Of a DNA stretch of 64,000 nt, positions 11,055 to 20,357 are shown one piece after another; within the stretch, counting starts at the first letter, position 1; each line of letters opens with the position of its first letter. Origin of the DNA: Ecytonucleospora hepatopenaei (Eukaryota > Microsporidia > Enterocytozoonidae); NCBI GenBank assembly GCA_026692725.1, contig JAPMUG010000003.1, positions 62,001 through 126,000 of the forward strand. Reading direction: 5' to 3'. A program made the position numbers and the translations under genes. The notes under the pieces are model-generated. The model did not search any database and was not told the DNA's origin. It saw nothing but the letters and a program-made list of their open reading frames with translations.

Positions 11055-11291
11055 TCATGTCATTTCATCCACCCAATTGTGATATATATCTACTGACTGG
11101 TCTAACTTGGTTACCTTGCATTTGTATTGTGAATCACATACTGAACACACGGCTGTGCCTATTTGGTTTTTATTGTCTATTTTACATGACACTACCTTTT
11201 CATGGTTACACTTAGGACAGTTATATTTATTAATTGGTATTTTATATGTTCTTTTTTTAATTGTAGTTCTTCTTGATTTCTTTTTAGCCAT
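11055..11291 (-). CDS. ELF1: Transcription elongation factor ELF1 (ELOF1)
   Basis: A complete protein of 78 residues, close to the family's core size. It begins with a basic MAKKKSRR tail, followed by a four-cysteine zinc ribbon: C25-P-K-C28 and C49-x2-C52, with the conserved NHEK after the first pair. It ends in the family pattern DxxxDIYHNWVDE. Elf1 binds RNA polymerase II near the DNA entry tunnel, helps passage through nucleosomes and takes part in transcription-coupled repair. It lies convergent to LTN1 inside the TA-rich island, yet its own coding sequence has normal composition. Confidence 0.92.
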   Translation of the reverse strand: MAKKKSRRTTIKKRTYKIPINKYNCPKCNHEKVVSCKIDNKNQIGTAVCSVCDSQYKCKVTKLDQSVDIYHNWVDEMT

Positions 11292-11440
11292 TTATATGAT
11301 AATAAATAATAACTAACTAACTAATATATGATAATAACTATATAATAACTGATGTATAATAATATATAATAACTAATATATATAATAATATTTAATATAT
11401 ATAATAATAACTATATAATAATTAGAATAAAAAGTATATG

Positions 11441-11532
11441 ATAATATTATATGTATATTGTATATATTATTATATGTATATTGTGAATATTATTATATGT
11501 ATATTGTAAATATTATTATATGTATATTTTAT
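11441..11532. repeat. Four 23-bp tandem repeats upstream of ELF1
   Basis: Four consecutive units of 23 bp (11441-11463, 11464-11486, 11487-11509 and 11510-11532) with the core TATTATATGTATATT. The inner units differ by one or two bases and the first is more diverged. They fill much of the 278-bp spacer between the ELF1 start and the end of the next gene. No gene or RNA is visible in the spacer. Confidence 0.8.
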
Positions 11533-11569
11533 ATATTATTATTTATTGGGGTCAAAATTTTATTTTATT

Positions 11570-14500
11570 TTATTTTTTTGGCTTTTCAAATATTTCTTTA
11601 TATTCTCCTTTAAATTCTTCTTCATTGCTATCCTCTATATTTTTGTTTTTTATAGTTGAATTATCATTTATTGATTGATTTTTTATATTGTTATTACTAT
11701 TTGTTTTAGTATTATTGCTATTAGTTTTATTATTAATATTGTCACTGTTACTATTATTGTTATTGCTATTATTTCCTTTTCTAAATTCTGATAACTGCTT
11801 TTCTTGTTTGTTTTTTGGCACTAATCCTTCTTCTTTTAAGTTATCGTTGTTTTCTAACATTTCCTTTTGTTCTTTTGTTAACTTATTATCATATAAATTT
11901 AGTATATTTTCATTATCATCTTTGTGATTATGTTTATTGATACTATCATTAGAAATATTATTAGAATTAATAATATTATTAGAAATATCATTACTAGATT
12001 TAATCACTTCTTTATGATTTTCTATTTGCTCTTTAAGCAGATCTAAGTCTTTCATTGCATCTTTGTAACGCTGATTTCCTTCTTTGTACTTCTCCTTTGC
12101 CTTCTTAAACTCTTCTTTGGCTGCTTCGTGCTCTTGCTGGGCTTGCTTGAGATTATCTTCTAGAATATTATGTGTTTTGGTTGCTTTGTGGTTTTTGAAA
12201 TTCTTCTCTATTTCTTCTTTTTCCTTTTTAATGCGTTCAAACTGTCTTTGTACCTCTTCATTCTTTATCTTTGCCTCTTTATACTTTTCTTTTATAAGCT
12301 GTCTTTGGGCCTTGGAAAACTTTTCGCTGGTTTCTCTTAGTAAATCGTGTTCTTTTTTAGCAAGATCATACTTCTCTTGTTCTAAATTCTTTTCTCTTTG
12401 TGCTAAATCGTATTTTTCAAAAATAATTTCTTTTTGCTTTTTGAGGAATGCTTTTTCGTGATCTGCTGCATTTTCAATAAATGATGATGAAAGATCTTCA
12501 GATGCACTTTCAAAATCAAATACTTCACTTATTTCACTTTCACTTTCTTTTTTGTTATCTTCCTCAGATTGTTCCTTAAATTTATCTTCTTTTTCCATAA
12601 GCATTAAGACATCTAAATATTTTTTATAAAATTTACTATCTTTATGGTTTTTATATAAAATACCAATTTCTTTGATTTCTTTTTCTGTCATTTGAAACAT
12701 CAAAGGGAAAGTTGTGTCTCTAAACCTTTGTATTTCACTTTTTCTTAGTCCCCTTGCCTGAATACTCATTAACTCTAAAATAACATCAAAATAATCATAA
12801 AACTGTCTATTTACGTCTTTGTCTAAATAAAAAAGCAGTGCTACATAAAAATCATTATATGTATTGTTTGGTTTTGTTAGACTTTTAATTAGTTTTGAAA
12901 AATTTTTAATAATCTCTAAATTTCTAGCAGGTAACTCGTCAAACGTTTTTTCTGAATATTTTTTATTTTTAACTTTTGAAAGCAAAACAATTAAAAATAA
13001 CAATATGTTTCTATATCCTTCTTCTGTTATATCCTTTTCTTCACCTTTTTCCTTATAAATTCCATTAGGTAAAACTCTTTCAAACTCCATAAGAATACTT
13101 TCAACTTCTGAAATTACAGAAACCTCATTTATTGCATCCAAAACAACTTGTCTTTCCCTTGTTGCTTCAAAATCTGTTCTGTTTATTTTAGAGATGTAAA
13201 GATCCACCACAATAAAATGGCAGTTTTTGATACTTGCATATTTTGTAAAATATATTGTTTTTTCAGAAGGGACATTCATAAAAAATATTTTTATAATTGA
13301 TTTGTGATCCCTTGCATTATCTGATAAAAAATGATCGTTAAACAGGTATTTTATAACACCTGGTGTGATTTTAAGTTCAACAAAATCATTCCAATCCACA
13401 TATTCGCTGTAATTTTTAAAATGCATAAAAATTACACCTGGATCATTAACCTTTTTAAGATCATTGTTAAGTTCTATACGATCGTAGCAGTTATGATACT
13501 TAAGCAAATAGTCCATATATCTATATTTGTACATTAAGAACAATTCAACTTCTCTTTTATTTTCATTGTCTTTTTTGCTCTTTTCTAATTCTTCATTTAC
13601 CCTCTTTTTGGTTATAAAAGAAGGTTCTAAATATTTTTTATACTGTTTAACGTATTCTTCTATTGTATGGTTTTTTGAGTGTATTTTAAATAAATTGCTA
13701 AGAATGTTTGTTGTGTTTATCATAAGCTTAATTTCTTCTTTTATGGTGGAATTTTTAAATTCTGTTAATTTACCAATACCTTCTCGCAATAGTCCGGTAA
13801 TTAAAGCACCATCTATATTATCATATGATTTTAACAACACGTTTATACACTCTACAACATCATTTAAGTTTAGATTTATGTAGTTTCTGCTCTCAAAAAT
13901 CACCTTTGTATAATATGCAAGCAGAGATGAAACAAACTTTCCTGTAAAAAGCGTAGGAGCTCCATGGGCAATAGCTGACGTAATTTTTGCACATGCAGAA
14001 ATATTTTTTTCAACAATGTCATTTTTAATATACCTTATCAGTGTTTTGAGAAGTGGTTTTAGATTTTTGTAAATCAAATTGTCATTATCTAGCAATACAA
14101 TAAGATAAGAAACATACAAATAATCATAATTATTTTTATAAAATGATCCATTTTCAAATGAAGTTGTTATGGCTTCCTTTGCGTTATTATATATTTTTGA
14201 ATATCCTACTACGTGTCTGTAATAATTGACCCACTCATACTTGGTGTCTAATAACGAAACACACTGTAGAATTTTTATAGAAAAATTTTCTATGTTAAAA
14301 TTTTTGATTAAGGTAAGCATAAAGTTATTAAACCCTGTTTCTATAAATTGATCGTGTGAAATGTATTTTTTAATATATTTGTATATTTTATCAAGTGTAT
14401 TTTGTTCAATCTTGATTTTTTTGTTTATTTTTAATTCTTTTAGCAAATACTCAATTGCATAAATATCATCATAATTTTGTAAAATTTCATAAATTTTTTG

Positions 14501-14917
14501 ATTAAAATTGATTTTATCCTCGTCTTTAATTGTTTTACTCTTTGAAGAATTGTCATTTTTTGTATTATCTTCTACTTCATTGTCATTATCACTTGTATTT
14601 TTTTCGCTTATAGACTTATTTGTTTTATTTTCTGTGTTTTTAATGTTTTTTTGTTTATTTTCTTCTTTATCTCTTATTTTTTTGTTGGTATCCAATTTAT
14701 TTTCATTATTTTCGTCTTTTTTATCATCATTTTTATCTTTTTTATTCTCAGCATTGTCATTTGTAATGTCTTTTTGAATGTTTTTATCATTTTCATTTTT
14801 TAAATTTTCTTCAAACTGATCAAGTTTTTCATCTTCTTTACTATCATTTATTAAGTTTACAACTGCTTTGTCCACATGTTTTACAGATGACTCTTCAGGT
14901 GCTATTTTTTCTGTCAT
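11570..14917 (-). CDS. Large protein with a long coiled coil, unrecognised
   Basis: 1115 residues. The first 130 or so are extremely charged (Lys, Asp, Glu, Asn repeats). Residues about 130-790 appear helical and of ordinary composition. Residues about 815-970 form a strong coiled coil with near-repeated phrases such as EKYDLAQ/EKYDLAKK and KEKYKEA/KEKYKEG. The tail is Asn/Ser-rich with Asn runs. I find no catalytic motif and cannot assign a family; the helical centre could be a HEAT- or MIF4G-like scaffold, which is inference. The start is the first ATG. No CCC motif is seen near it. Confidence 0.75.
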   Translation of the reverse strand: MTEKIAPEESSVKHVDKAVVNLINDSKEDEKLDQFEENLKNENDKNIQKDITNDNAENKKDKNDDKKDENNENKLDTNKKIRDKEENKQKNIKNTENKTNKSISEKNTSDNDNEVEDNTKNDNSSKSKTIKDEDKINFNQKIYEILQNYDDIYAIEYLLKELKINKKIKIEQNTLDKIYKYIKKYISHDQFIETGFNNFMLTLIKNFNIENFSIKILQCVSLLDTKYEWVNYYRHVVGYSKIYNNAKEAITTSFENGSFYKNNYDYLYVSYLIVLLDNDNLIYKNLKPLLKTLIRYIKNDIVEKNISACAKITSAIAHGAPTLFTGKFVSSLLAYYTKVIFESRNYINLNLNDVVECINVLLKSYDNIDGALITGLLREGIGKLTEFKNSTIKEEIKLMINTTNILSNLFKIHSKNHTIEEYVKQYKKYLEPSFITKKRVNEELEKSKKDNENKREVELFLMYKYRYMDYLLKYHNCYDRIELNNDLKKVNDPGVIFMHFKNYSEYVDWNDFVELKITPGVIKYLFNDHFLSDNARDHKSIIKIFFMNVPSEKTIYFTKYASIKNCHFIVVDLYISKINRTDFEATRERQVVLDAINEVSVISEVESILMEFERVLPNGIYKEKGEEKDITEEGYRNILLFLIVLLSKVKNKKYSEKTFDELPARNLEIIKNFSKLIKSLTKPNNTYNDFYVALLFYLDKDVNRQFYDYFDVILELMSIQARGLRKSEIQRFRDTTFPLMFQMTEKEIKEIGILYKNHKDSKFYKKYLDVLMLMEKEDKFKEQSEEDNKKESESEISEVFDFESASEDLSSSFIENAADHEKAFLKKQKEIIFEKYDLAQREKNLEQEKYDLAKKEHDLLRETSEKFSKAQRQLIKEKYKEAKIKNEEVQRQFERIKKEKEEIEKNFKNHKATKTHNILEDNLKQAQQEHEAAKEEFKKAKEKYKEGNQRYKDAMKDLDLLKEQIENHKEVIKSSNDISNNIINSNNISNDSINKHNHKDDNENILNLYDNKLTKEQKEMLENNDNLKEEGLVPKNKQEKQLSEFRKGNNSNNNNSNSDNINNKTNSNNTKTNSNNNIKNQSINDNSTIKNKNIEDSNEEEFKGEYKEIFEKPKK

Positions 14918-15101
14918 TATTTATTTGTTGTTTTACAAAATATTTAGCTTAAAAAATATAAAATAGAATACATTTTAATATTTTAACGAGATATTATTCA
15001 TAATTTATTGACAGTTGATACAGATTTGCTATTTTTATATAAAAAACAAATTTAGCACAAAAGAATTTTATTCCCTCCATTTATTATCTGTTTGTTTTAA
15101 A

Positions 15102-15105
15102 CCCC
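15102..15105 (+). promoter_or_regulatory. CCCC start-proximal motif of the basic protein gene
   Basis: AAACCCCATAAAATTGCATG: the C run ends ten bases before the ATG at 15116. This supports the small downstream frame as a real gene. Confidence 0.5.
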
Positions 15106-15115
15106 ATAAAATTGC

Positions 15116-15511
15116 ATGAAAGGTGAAAATAAAGAGGAATCTTTTTACAAACAAGCAATTAAATCAACGGTCAGCTTTTTAAACAGTTTTATAGAGTCAG
15201 GTTCTACTGAAAGTGATAATGGAAATATCAGAGCAACAGGTCTTAAAAGACAGTCTATGCGTAAGACACATTCTGCGTCAAGCTTGAAGGTTAAAAAACC
15301 AGAAAAATTAACCAACACAGGGAACAAAAGTATTTATAAAAGCGGTAAAACATCAAAATCAGTTAAAAACGCGATGAAAAAAGAGGTAAATAAAGCTTCT
15401 TCAAATGTAATGCCTAAAAACACAAACAATACAAAAGACACCGCAAAAAGTACATCTCAGCAGGAAAAGAAAAAGAGAATTACAAGAAAAAAGAAATCTT
15501 CTAAAATTTAA
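15116..15511 (+). CDS. Small Lys/Ser-rich basic protein, unrecognised
   Basis: 131 residues. The N-terminal 30 could form an amphipathic helix (FYKQAIKSTVSFLNSFI). The rest is strongly basic and Ser/Thr/Asn-rich, ending in repeated KKKR/RKKK clusters that would suit nuclear localisation or nucleic-acid binding. No domain is visible. The CCCC motif upstream and the normal codon use support expression. It lies between the large coiled-coil gene, to which it is divergent, and the septin gene downstream on the same strand. Confidence 0.65.
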   Translation: MKGENKEESFYKQAIKSTVSFLNSFIESGSTESDNGNIRATGLKRQSMRKTHSASSLKVKKPEKLTNTGNKSIYKSGKTSKSVKNAMKKEVNKASSNVMPKNTNNTKDTAKSTSQQEKKKRITRKKKSSKI

Positions 15512-15576
15512 TAAATGATCTTTTTATTTATTTTTTGTTTCAAAAAGGAATGTTTTGAAAATACAACAACAAACGT

Positions 15577-16374
15577 ATGAACAAGCAACCTAGCAGATTT
15601 ACGATTATGGCCGCAGGAGCAAAACGTTCAGGCAAGTCACAATTTTTTAATAATATTGTTGGAAAAAACATAATACCAAATGATTCACCAAATGACATTA
15701 ACGTTTATATGTTAAATTTGGATTGCGAAGGAGTAATGCAGAAAATTACATTTGTAGATACGCCTGGTTTTGGCGATAAAGATACCGAGACAATTCAAAA
15801 CAACATTGTTGACTTTATTAAGGATCAGTTTGACCAATATATGGAAGAAGAAAGCAAAATAAGAAGGAATCCAAAATATGAAGATACGCGTGTTCATTGT
15901 TTGTTATATTTTCTACCTGCAACAGGATATGGTCTAAAACAATCTGATCTTATTTTCTTAGAAAAAGTAAAAAACCTAGTGAATATTATCCCTGTAATTT
16001 CAAAAGCAGATGGGCTTACACCTGAAGATAAAGAAGAATATAAAAAATTTGTTAAAAATCAATTTGAAATGTATTCTATCCCGGTGTTTGATCTGGAAAA
16101 CCACGAACTTCTTTTGGACGATGTAGCCGATCTCAACTTAAACTCTCATGTTCCTTTTGCTGTAATCAATGGAGAGGATGAAAAAATAAAAAATATAAAT
16201 GGACTTACAATTGAAGTGGATAATCCAAACTTTAATGATTTATCTGTTTTAAGAGAAATTTTATTAAGTAGCCATTTAGATGCATTTATTGATGTTACAT
16301 CCACTGTTTTATATGAAAATTATAGGACAAATGCACTGGAAAGTGCATTAAATGATAATAAAAGAAATTATTAA
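15577..16374 (+). CDS. Septin GTPase
   Basis: 265 residues. The P-loop is GAKRSGKS at 14-21, G3 is DTPGFGD at 61-67 and G4 is SKAD at 142-145 (AKAD in most septins). The PxxGxGLK-like phrase PATGYGLKQSD, a septin signature, is also present. Septins polymerise into filaments at membranes and organise cytokinesis and cell shape. This copy is reduced to little more than the GTPase domain, without a C-terminal coiled coil, and has a short N-terminus with few basic residues. The P-loop departs from the usual GxxGxGKS spacing motif but keeps GKS. Confidence 0.85.
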   Translation: MNKQPSRFTIMAAGAKRSGKSQFFNNIVGKNIIPNDSPNDINVYMLNLDCEGVMQKITFVDTPGFGDKDTETIQNNIVDFIKDQFDQYMEEESKIRRNPKYEDTRVHCLLYFLPATGYGLKQSDLIFLEKVKNLVNIIPVISKADGLTPEDKEEYKKFVKNQFEMYSIPVFDLENHELLLDDVADLNLNSHVPFAVINGEDEKIKNINGLTIEVDNPNFNDLSVLREILLSSHLDAFIDVTSTVLYENYRTNALESALNDNKRNY

Positions 16375-16508
16375 AATTTTCTTTTTAATCAAGTATATTT
16401 TACTTTTAATATTTGTGTTATCTAAGTTCATTTACTGAATCAAATGGATTGTGTGTTTTAATATATATGACTCATTGAATTTATTTTTAAATATTTTATG
16501 TCCTTCTT

Positions 16509-16865
16509 ATGAAATTGTTTACAATAAAATTACTTAAATGCATAAAATGTGAAACAAACAAATTTATGAAGGTCGAAGCATGCAAAATAGAAGAGGTAGA
16601 AGAAAATCTTACAGAAGATAAAAAAGAAGCTCTTTTAAAAATTATTAGAAAGGATTTAGAAACAGAGGATGAAATAAGTACATTTTTAAGTGATTTTAAA
16701 GAATATAGTGATGTGGATGCAATTGAATTTATTTCAAAAGAAAAAGAGGCAGAAAACAAGATGATCGATTTATTTTATAAAAGAAACATAATAGAAGGTT
16801 CTATAATTTGTGTAGAGTGTGGAGATGAAAAGAAAATTGAAAATGGAATTTTAAAATTGTTATAA
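16509..16865 (+). CDS. TRM112: TRM112 methyltransferase activator
   Basis: 118 residues. The start MKLFTIKLLKCIKC matches the Trm112 N-terminus, with a zinc site formed by C11/C14 and C101/C104 near the C-terminus (ICVECGDE). The helical insert between them is acidic. Trm112 is the obligate partner of several methyltransferases acting on tRNA (Trm9, Trm11), rRNA (Bud23) and release factor eRF1 (Mtq2). Length is close to the yeast protein (135). The pairing of CxxC halves at the two ends makes the call secure. Confidence 0.85.
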   Translation: MKLFTIKLLKCIKCETNKFMKVEACKIEEVEENLTEDKKEALLKIIRKDLETEDEISTFLSDFKEYSDVDAIEFISKEKEAENKMIDLFYKRNIIEGSIICVECGDEKKIENGILKLL

Positions 16866-17104
16866 ATTATATAGTATGCATTAAATCAAATATATTCAAA
16901 TAATGTTTACATATAAATTGATTTGTATTTACTAATAATATTTCAAATATTTATGATTTGTTACATGTTTTGATTTTAAGGGTCAAAAATATTATGATTA
17001 TTATTTTGTGAGAAAATTAATTTAGTTAAATGATTAACTTACAATCTTATTAGTTTTTTATTTTAATCAATTTGATTTTATTTTTATTTAAAAAAATATT
17101 TTTA

Positions 17105-17107
17105 CCC
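17105..17107 (+). promoter_or_regulatory. CCC motif deciding the RAT1 start
   Basis: TTTACCCTATTTAATTATGGG places CCC nine bases before the ATG at 17117. It therefore lies inside the longer frame that opens with TTG at 17072 and argues against that longer version. Confidence 0.65.
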
Positions 17108-17116
17108 TATTTAATT

Positions 17117-19072
17117 ATGGGTGTTCCAAGTTTATACAAATGGATAACCATGCGTTTTCCAGGAATAGTGACGCACCTAAAAAAAGAGTTCGATTATAAT
17201 GTAGATAATCTATATCTGGATTTCAATGCTATAATACATCCGTGCACAGATAAATCAAAAACTAATTTAGAACAACTAGATGATGAATTGTATAGAAACT
17301 TAGAAAGATACGTAGATGCACTTGTTGCGTATTGTAAGCCTAAAAAGATGATTTACATTTCAGTGGATGGAGTGGCTCCCAAAGCAAAAATGAACCAGCA
17401 GCGTACAAGAAGATTCAAAGGAGCTAAAGATAATTTTGACAACAATGTGTTTTATTTAAGCGAGAAAGAAGAATTGCTTGGAAATTCTTTGCAAATTTTT
17501 GACCAAAATTCTATTTCTCCTGGAACAGAGTTTATGGAAAGACTTAATGAATACATCCAGGAACTTATTAAATATAAGTTAAGCACAGATGTATTGTGGA
17601 AAAACAAAACAGTAATATATAGCAACTATCAGGTTCCCGGGGAAGGAGAGCAAAAAATTATGGAATATTTGAGAATTCACAAAAAACACGCTAAGGAAAG
17701 TCATGTGATTTACTCACCCGATGCTGATTTGATTTTTCTTGGACTGACACTGCCTGATTATAATTTGAGAATTATGCGTGAAGAATTTAATTTTGGTGAA
17801 GAACCTATTCCAATAAATGAAAAAAATTTTATGGAATGTAAATTTACATTGGTCAATGAAAATAAATTAAAGGACTTTATTATACAAAAACTAACAGATG
17901 AAATAGGAAAAGAAGTAGACGGTAGAAGAATTTTGTCCGATTTTGTTTTTTTATGCTTTGCAGTGGGTAATGATTTTTTGCCTTGTGTGCCTTGCTTTGA
18001 AATACGAACAAATGCAATTGAGAAAATTTTTGTGTATTTATCAACAACGTATAAAGTATGCAATGATTATATAACATGTGCAAATAAAGAAGTTAATTTT
18101 CATGTTTTAAAACAATTTTTTACAGAATGTGAAAAGAATGAATACACCAACCTTAAGGAAAAGAGGGGGAATTTGAAAAGACTACGCACAAGATATGAAG
18201 GAGAGTTTGATGAAGAAGCCGAGTTTGATGTTTCAACAGAAGATGGTAAAATGAAATACTATGTTGAAAAAATGGGAATATCATCTGAAGAAGAGCTTAA
18301 TAAAGCTTGTGCAAGCTATATCCAAGGAATGGTATGGATATATAAGTATTACTTTTTTGAGTGTCCAAGTTGGGATTACTATTATCCTTATTATTATGCA
18401 CCTTTTATGGTGGATTTAAGGGCCACAAATATAAAATCAATGGTGTTTGAGCTTTCAAAACCTTTAAGACCGTTTGAGCAACTTTTAAGTGTTTTGCCTG
18501 CAATGTCAATGCACTTGCTTCCAGTAAGTTTTAGATCTTTTTATTATCAAAATAAAAACATTGTGGTAAAAGAAAAATACAAAGATAAAATAACAGGAAA
18601 AAGTTATTTTGAGGAATTTAACAAAATTTATAAGGAAAAAGAAGACATTCACTTAAGGGTAGGAGATGTTTTTGAATTTCCAGATTTAAGGTTTGAAATT
18701 GATGGGTTTCAAAAAATTATGGACTGGCAGTATTTGATTATATTGCCTTTTATGAATAATGAAAAGGTGTCTGCATATTCAAAGCAGCACGAAAACGATT
18801 TGAGTTATGAAGAAGTAAATAGGAACATGATAGGAACAAACATGATATTTACTAACAAAGAGAGATTGGTAAAAGAGTTTGGTCTCTTTTACAAACAGCC
18901 ATTCAGTATTCTACAGGAAAGAGAATATTGTGGAAAAGTTTTTACACCTAAAAAGGTAGATTATATAAATGTATCAAAGCAATTTAAAAGATTTGTTTTT
19001 ACAAACAAAACAATTTCTTTTTCATTTGATCAGAGATATCGTAAGGTTTTATCTAAAAGTGTAAATAAATAA
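17117..19072 (+). CDS. RAT1: 5'-3' exoribonuclease, RAT1/XRN2 type
   Basis: 651 residues from the ATG that gives MGVPSLYKW, the invariant XRN start. The frame opens 15 codons earlier at a TTG, which is rejected. The N-terminal catalytic region shows DFNAIIHPCTD, the VDGVAPKAKMNQQRTRRF block beginning with D84, QVPGEGEQKI, SPDADLIFLGL and GNDFLPCVP. HPC after the first acidic motif resembles Rat1/Xrn2 more than Xrn1. Rat1 degrades 5'-monophosphate RNA in the nucleus and drives torpedo termination. The protein ends soon after the conserved second region, so the C-terminal tail of Rat1 is missing. Confidence 0.88.
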   Translation: MGVPSLYKWITMRFPGIVTHLKKEFDYNVDNLYLDFNAIIHPCTDKSKTNLEQLDDELYRNLERYVDALVAYCKPKKMIYISVDGVAPKAKMNQQRTRRFKGAKDNFDNNVFYLSEKEELLGNSLQIFDQNSISPGTEFMERLNEYIQELIKYKLSTDVLWKNKTVIYSNYQVPGEGEQKIMEYLRIHKKHAKESHVIYSPDADLIFLGLTLPDYNLRIMREEFNFGEEPIPINEKNFMECKFTLVNENKLKDFIIQKLTDEIGKEVDGRRILSDFVFLCFAVGNDFLPCVPCFEIRTNAIEKIFVYLSTTYKVCNDYITCANKEVNFHVLKQFFTECEKNEYTNLKEKRGNLKRLRTRYEGEFDEEAEFDVSTEDGKMKYYVEKMGISSEEELNKACASYIQGMVWIYKYYFFECPSWDYYYPYYYAPFMVDLRATNIKSMVFELSKPLRPFEQLLSVLPAMSMHLLPVSFRSFYYQNKNIVVKEKYKDKITGKSYFEEFNKIYKEKEDIHLRVGDVFEFPDLRFEIDGFQKIMDWQYLIILPFMNNEKVSAYSKQHENDLSYEEVNRNMIGTNMIFTNKERLVKEFGLFYKQPFSILQEREYCGKVFTPKKVDYINVSKQFKRFVFTNKTISFSFDQRYRKVLSKSVNK

Positions 19073-19174
19073 TATTTCACCATGAATATTTTAACTCTTA
19101 AACAATTTTGATTAATGATATTTTATTTTTTAAATAAAATGATAACAAAATAAAAATGATATATATGATTAAAT

Positions 19175-20323
19175 TTACTTATTTTCTTTTCTACCTTCTA
19201 ATAAATCATAACTTACAGAAACTTCTTGAACATAACAATTTTCTGCATTGAATAATACAGCTGTGTTTGTAGCATCAAAATCTGGCAGTGATAACAAAAA
19301 TTTGTCTTTATAAATTTCAAAATCAGTCTGCTCTCCTCCACAAACAAAAAAATCACAGGAATGTAAAATAAATGGATCGTTCCCTGTAAAAGGTATAGAT
19401 GGAATTGTATCAGGTGCACTTGGTGCCAAATGTCTGCAGTTTACAATTGCTTTTAGCGCGTCAATTGGATCTGAATTCTTCTTGTATCTCATAAAATCCT
19501 TAATCAGCAATTTATAATCTAAAAAAGAATACTTCTTGTGATTAATTGTAACTTTTGCTGGATTTGGTAATGTTTTTATACATTTTAAATTGGAAAACAA
19601 AAGCTTGTGGAGAGGAGTTTGAGGCACAAAATTGGTTGTTGGATCATTTGCACCAGGAACAAAATAAACATTTCCTTTAAATGTTTCTAAACTTCGTTCA
19701 AAGCGTGAAAAGTCCCAGTTGTCTAAATTATTGTCAAAAACGGATCCTAATATTAAAATATCATCAATCTGCTCTCCATAAATATCAATAAGAGGAATGA
19801 TTTTTTCAAAATTTTTGTTAATTTTTGCGTTGCTAAGCATTAGAAATTTTTGTGGCTTTGCTTTGCAACTGGAACCTTCTAGCGTCTTTGGAAAAACAAT
19901 TTTTGTGCACTTAAAAGATGAACCTTCAAAAGCACCCACAAATCCAAGGACCATTCCTGTTGTTAAAAATGTGTTTTTAATGTTGCACACAAATTCAATG
20001 TCACATTTGCAGCTTTCGTCCTCTATAAAATACTCCATTTTTTCACTTACATACGTCTTTATATCTTCAACACTTTTGTCAAAATTTAACACGGTCGTTT
20101 TTTCAAAAACAGAAAGTTTTAACTTGCTTTTTATAAATAGCACCGCCTTTACAAGGCAAGTATTTTTATCAATTTTTGAGATATTTTTTGTTGTGATTTC
20201 ATTTTGGTCCTCAATAAGATTTCTAATTTCGTTTAATCGTTGTATGTAATTTAAATTGTATTGAATTCCAAAATCTATTTCTTGAAGCTGCGTTTGGGTC
20301 AGTGTAGGTGTTGTATGTGTCAT
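19175..20323 (-). CDS. POL31: DNA polymerase delta small subunit
   Basis: 382 residues. An OB-fold N-terminal half is followed by the inactive phosphoesterase domain of B-family polymerase B subunits. Signatures are GNVYFVPGANDPT, then PQTPLHKLLF, NPAKVTINHKKYSFLDY, and near the C-terminus CRHLAPSAPDTIPSIPF with NDPFILHSCDFFVCG. Pol31 (POLD2) links the catalytic subunit to Pol32 and is also shared with Pol zeta. ACCC lies three bases before the ATG on this strand. It starts head to head with a RING gene, only 34 bp apart. Confidence 0.88.
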   Translation of the reverse strand: MTHTTPTLTQTQLQEIDFGIQYNLNYIQRLNEIRNLIEDQNEITTKNISKIDKNTCLVKAVLFIKSKLKLSVFEKTTVLNFDKSVEDIKTYVSEKMEYFIEDESCKCDIEFVCNIKNTFLTTGMVLGFVGAFEGSSFKCTKIVFPKTLEGSSCKAKPQKFLMLSNAKINKNFEKIIPLIDIYGEQIDDILILGSVFDNNLDNWDFSRFERSLETFKGNVYFVPGANDPTTNFVPQTPLHKLLFSNLKCIKTLPNPAKVTINHKKYSFLDYKLLIKDFMRYKKNSDPIDALKAIVNCRHLAPSAPDTIPSIPFTGNDPFILHSCDFFVCGGEQTDFEIYKDKFLLSLPDFDATNTAVLFNAENCYVQEVSVSYDLLEGRKENK

Positions 20324-20326
20324 TTA

Positions 20327-20329
20327 GGG
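20327..20329 (-). promoter_or_regulatory. CCC start-proximal motif of POL31
   Basis: Read on the minus strand the sequence is TTTTACCCTAAATG, with CCC four bases from the ATG. The motif sits in the 34-bp gap shared with the divergent RING gene. Confidence 0.6.
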
Positions 20330-20357
20330 TAAAATTAAAAAATATTTGCATAAAATT

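Noticed and set aside
11441..11532. 23-bp units as a CRISPR array or centromere satellite
   Set aside because: There are only four units, with no spacers, in a 278-bp gap between ordinary genes.
17072..17116. N-terminal extension of RAT1 starting at TTG
   Set aside because: XRN proteins begin exactly at MGVP, and a CCC start motif lies within the extension. The TTG starts at 3521-4006 (SPC3), 47038-47709 (Lcl3-like) and 55771 (SEC18) were trimmed for the same reason: this is a eukaryote using ATG.
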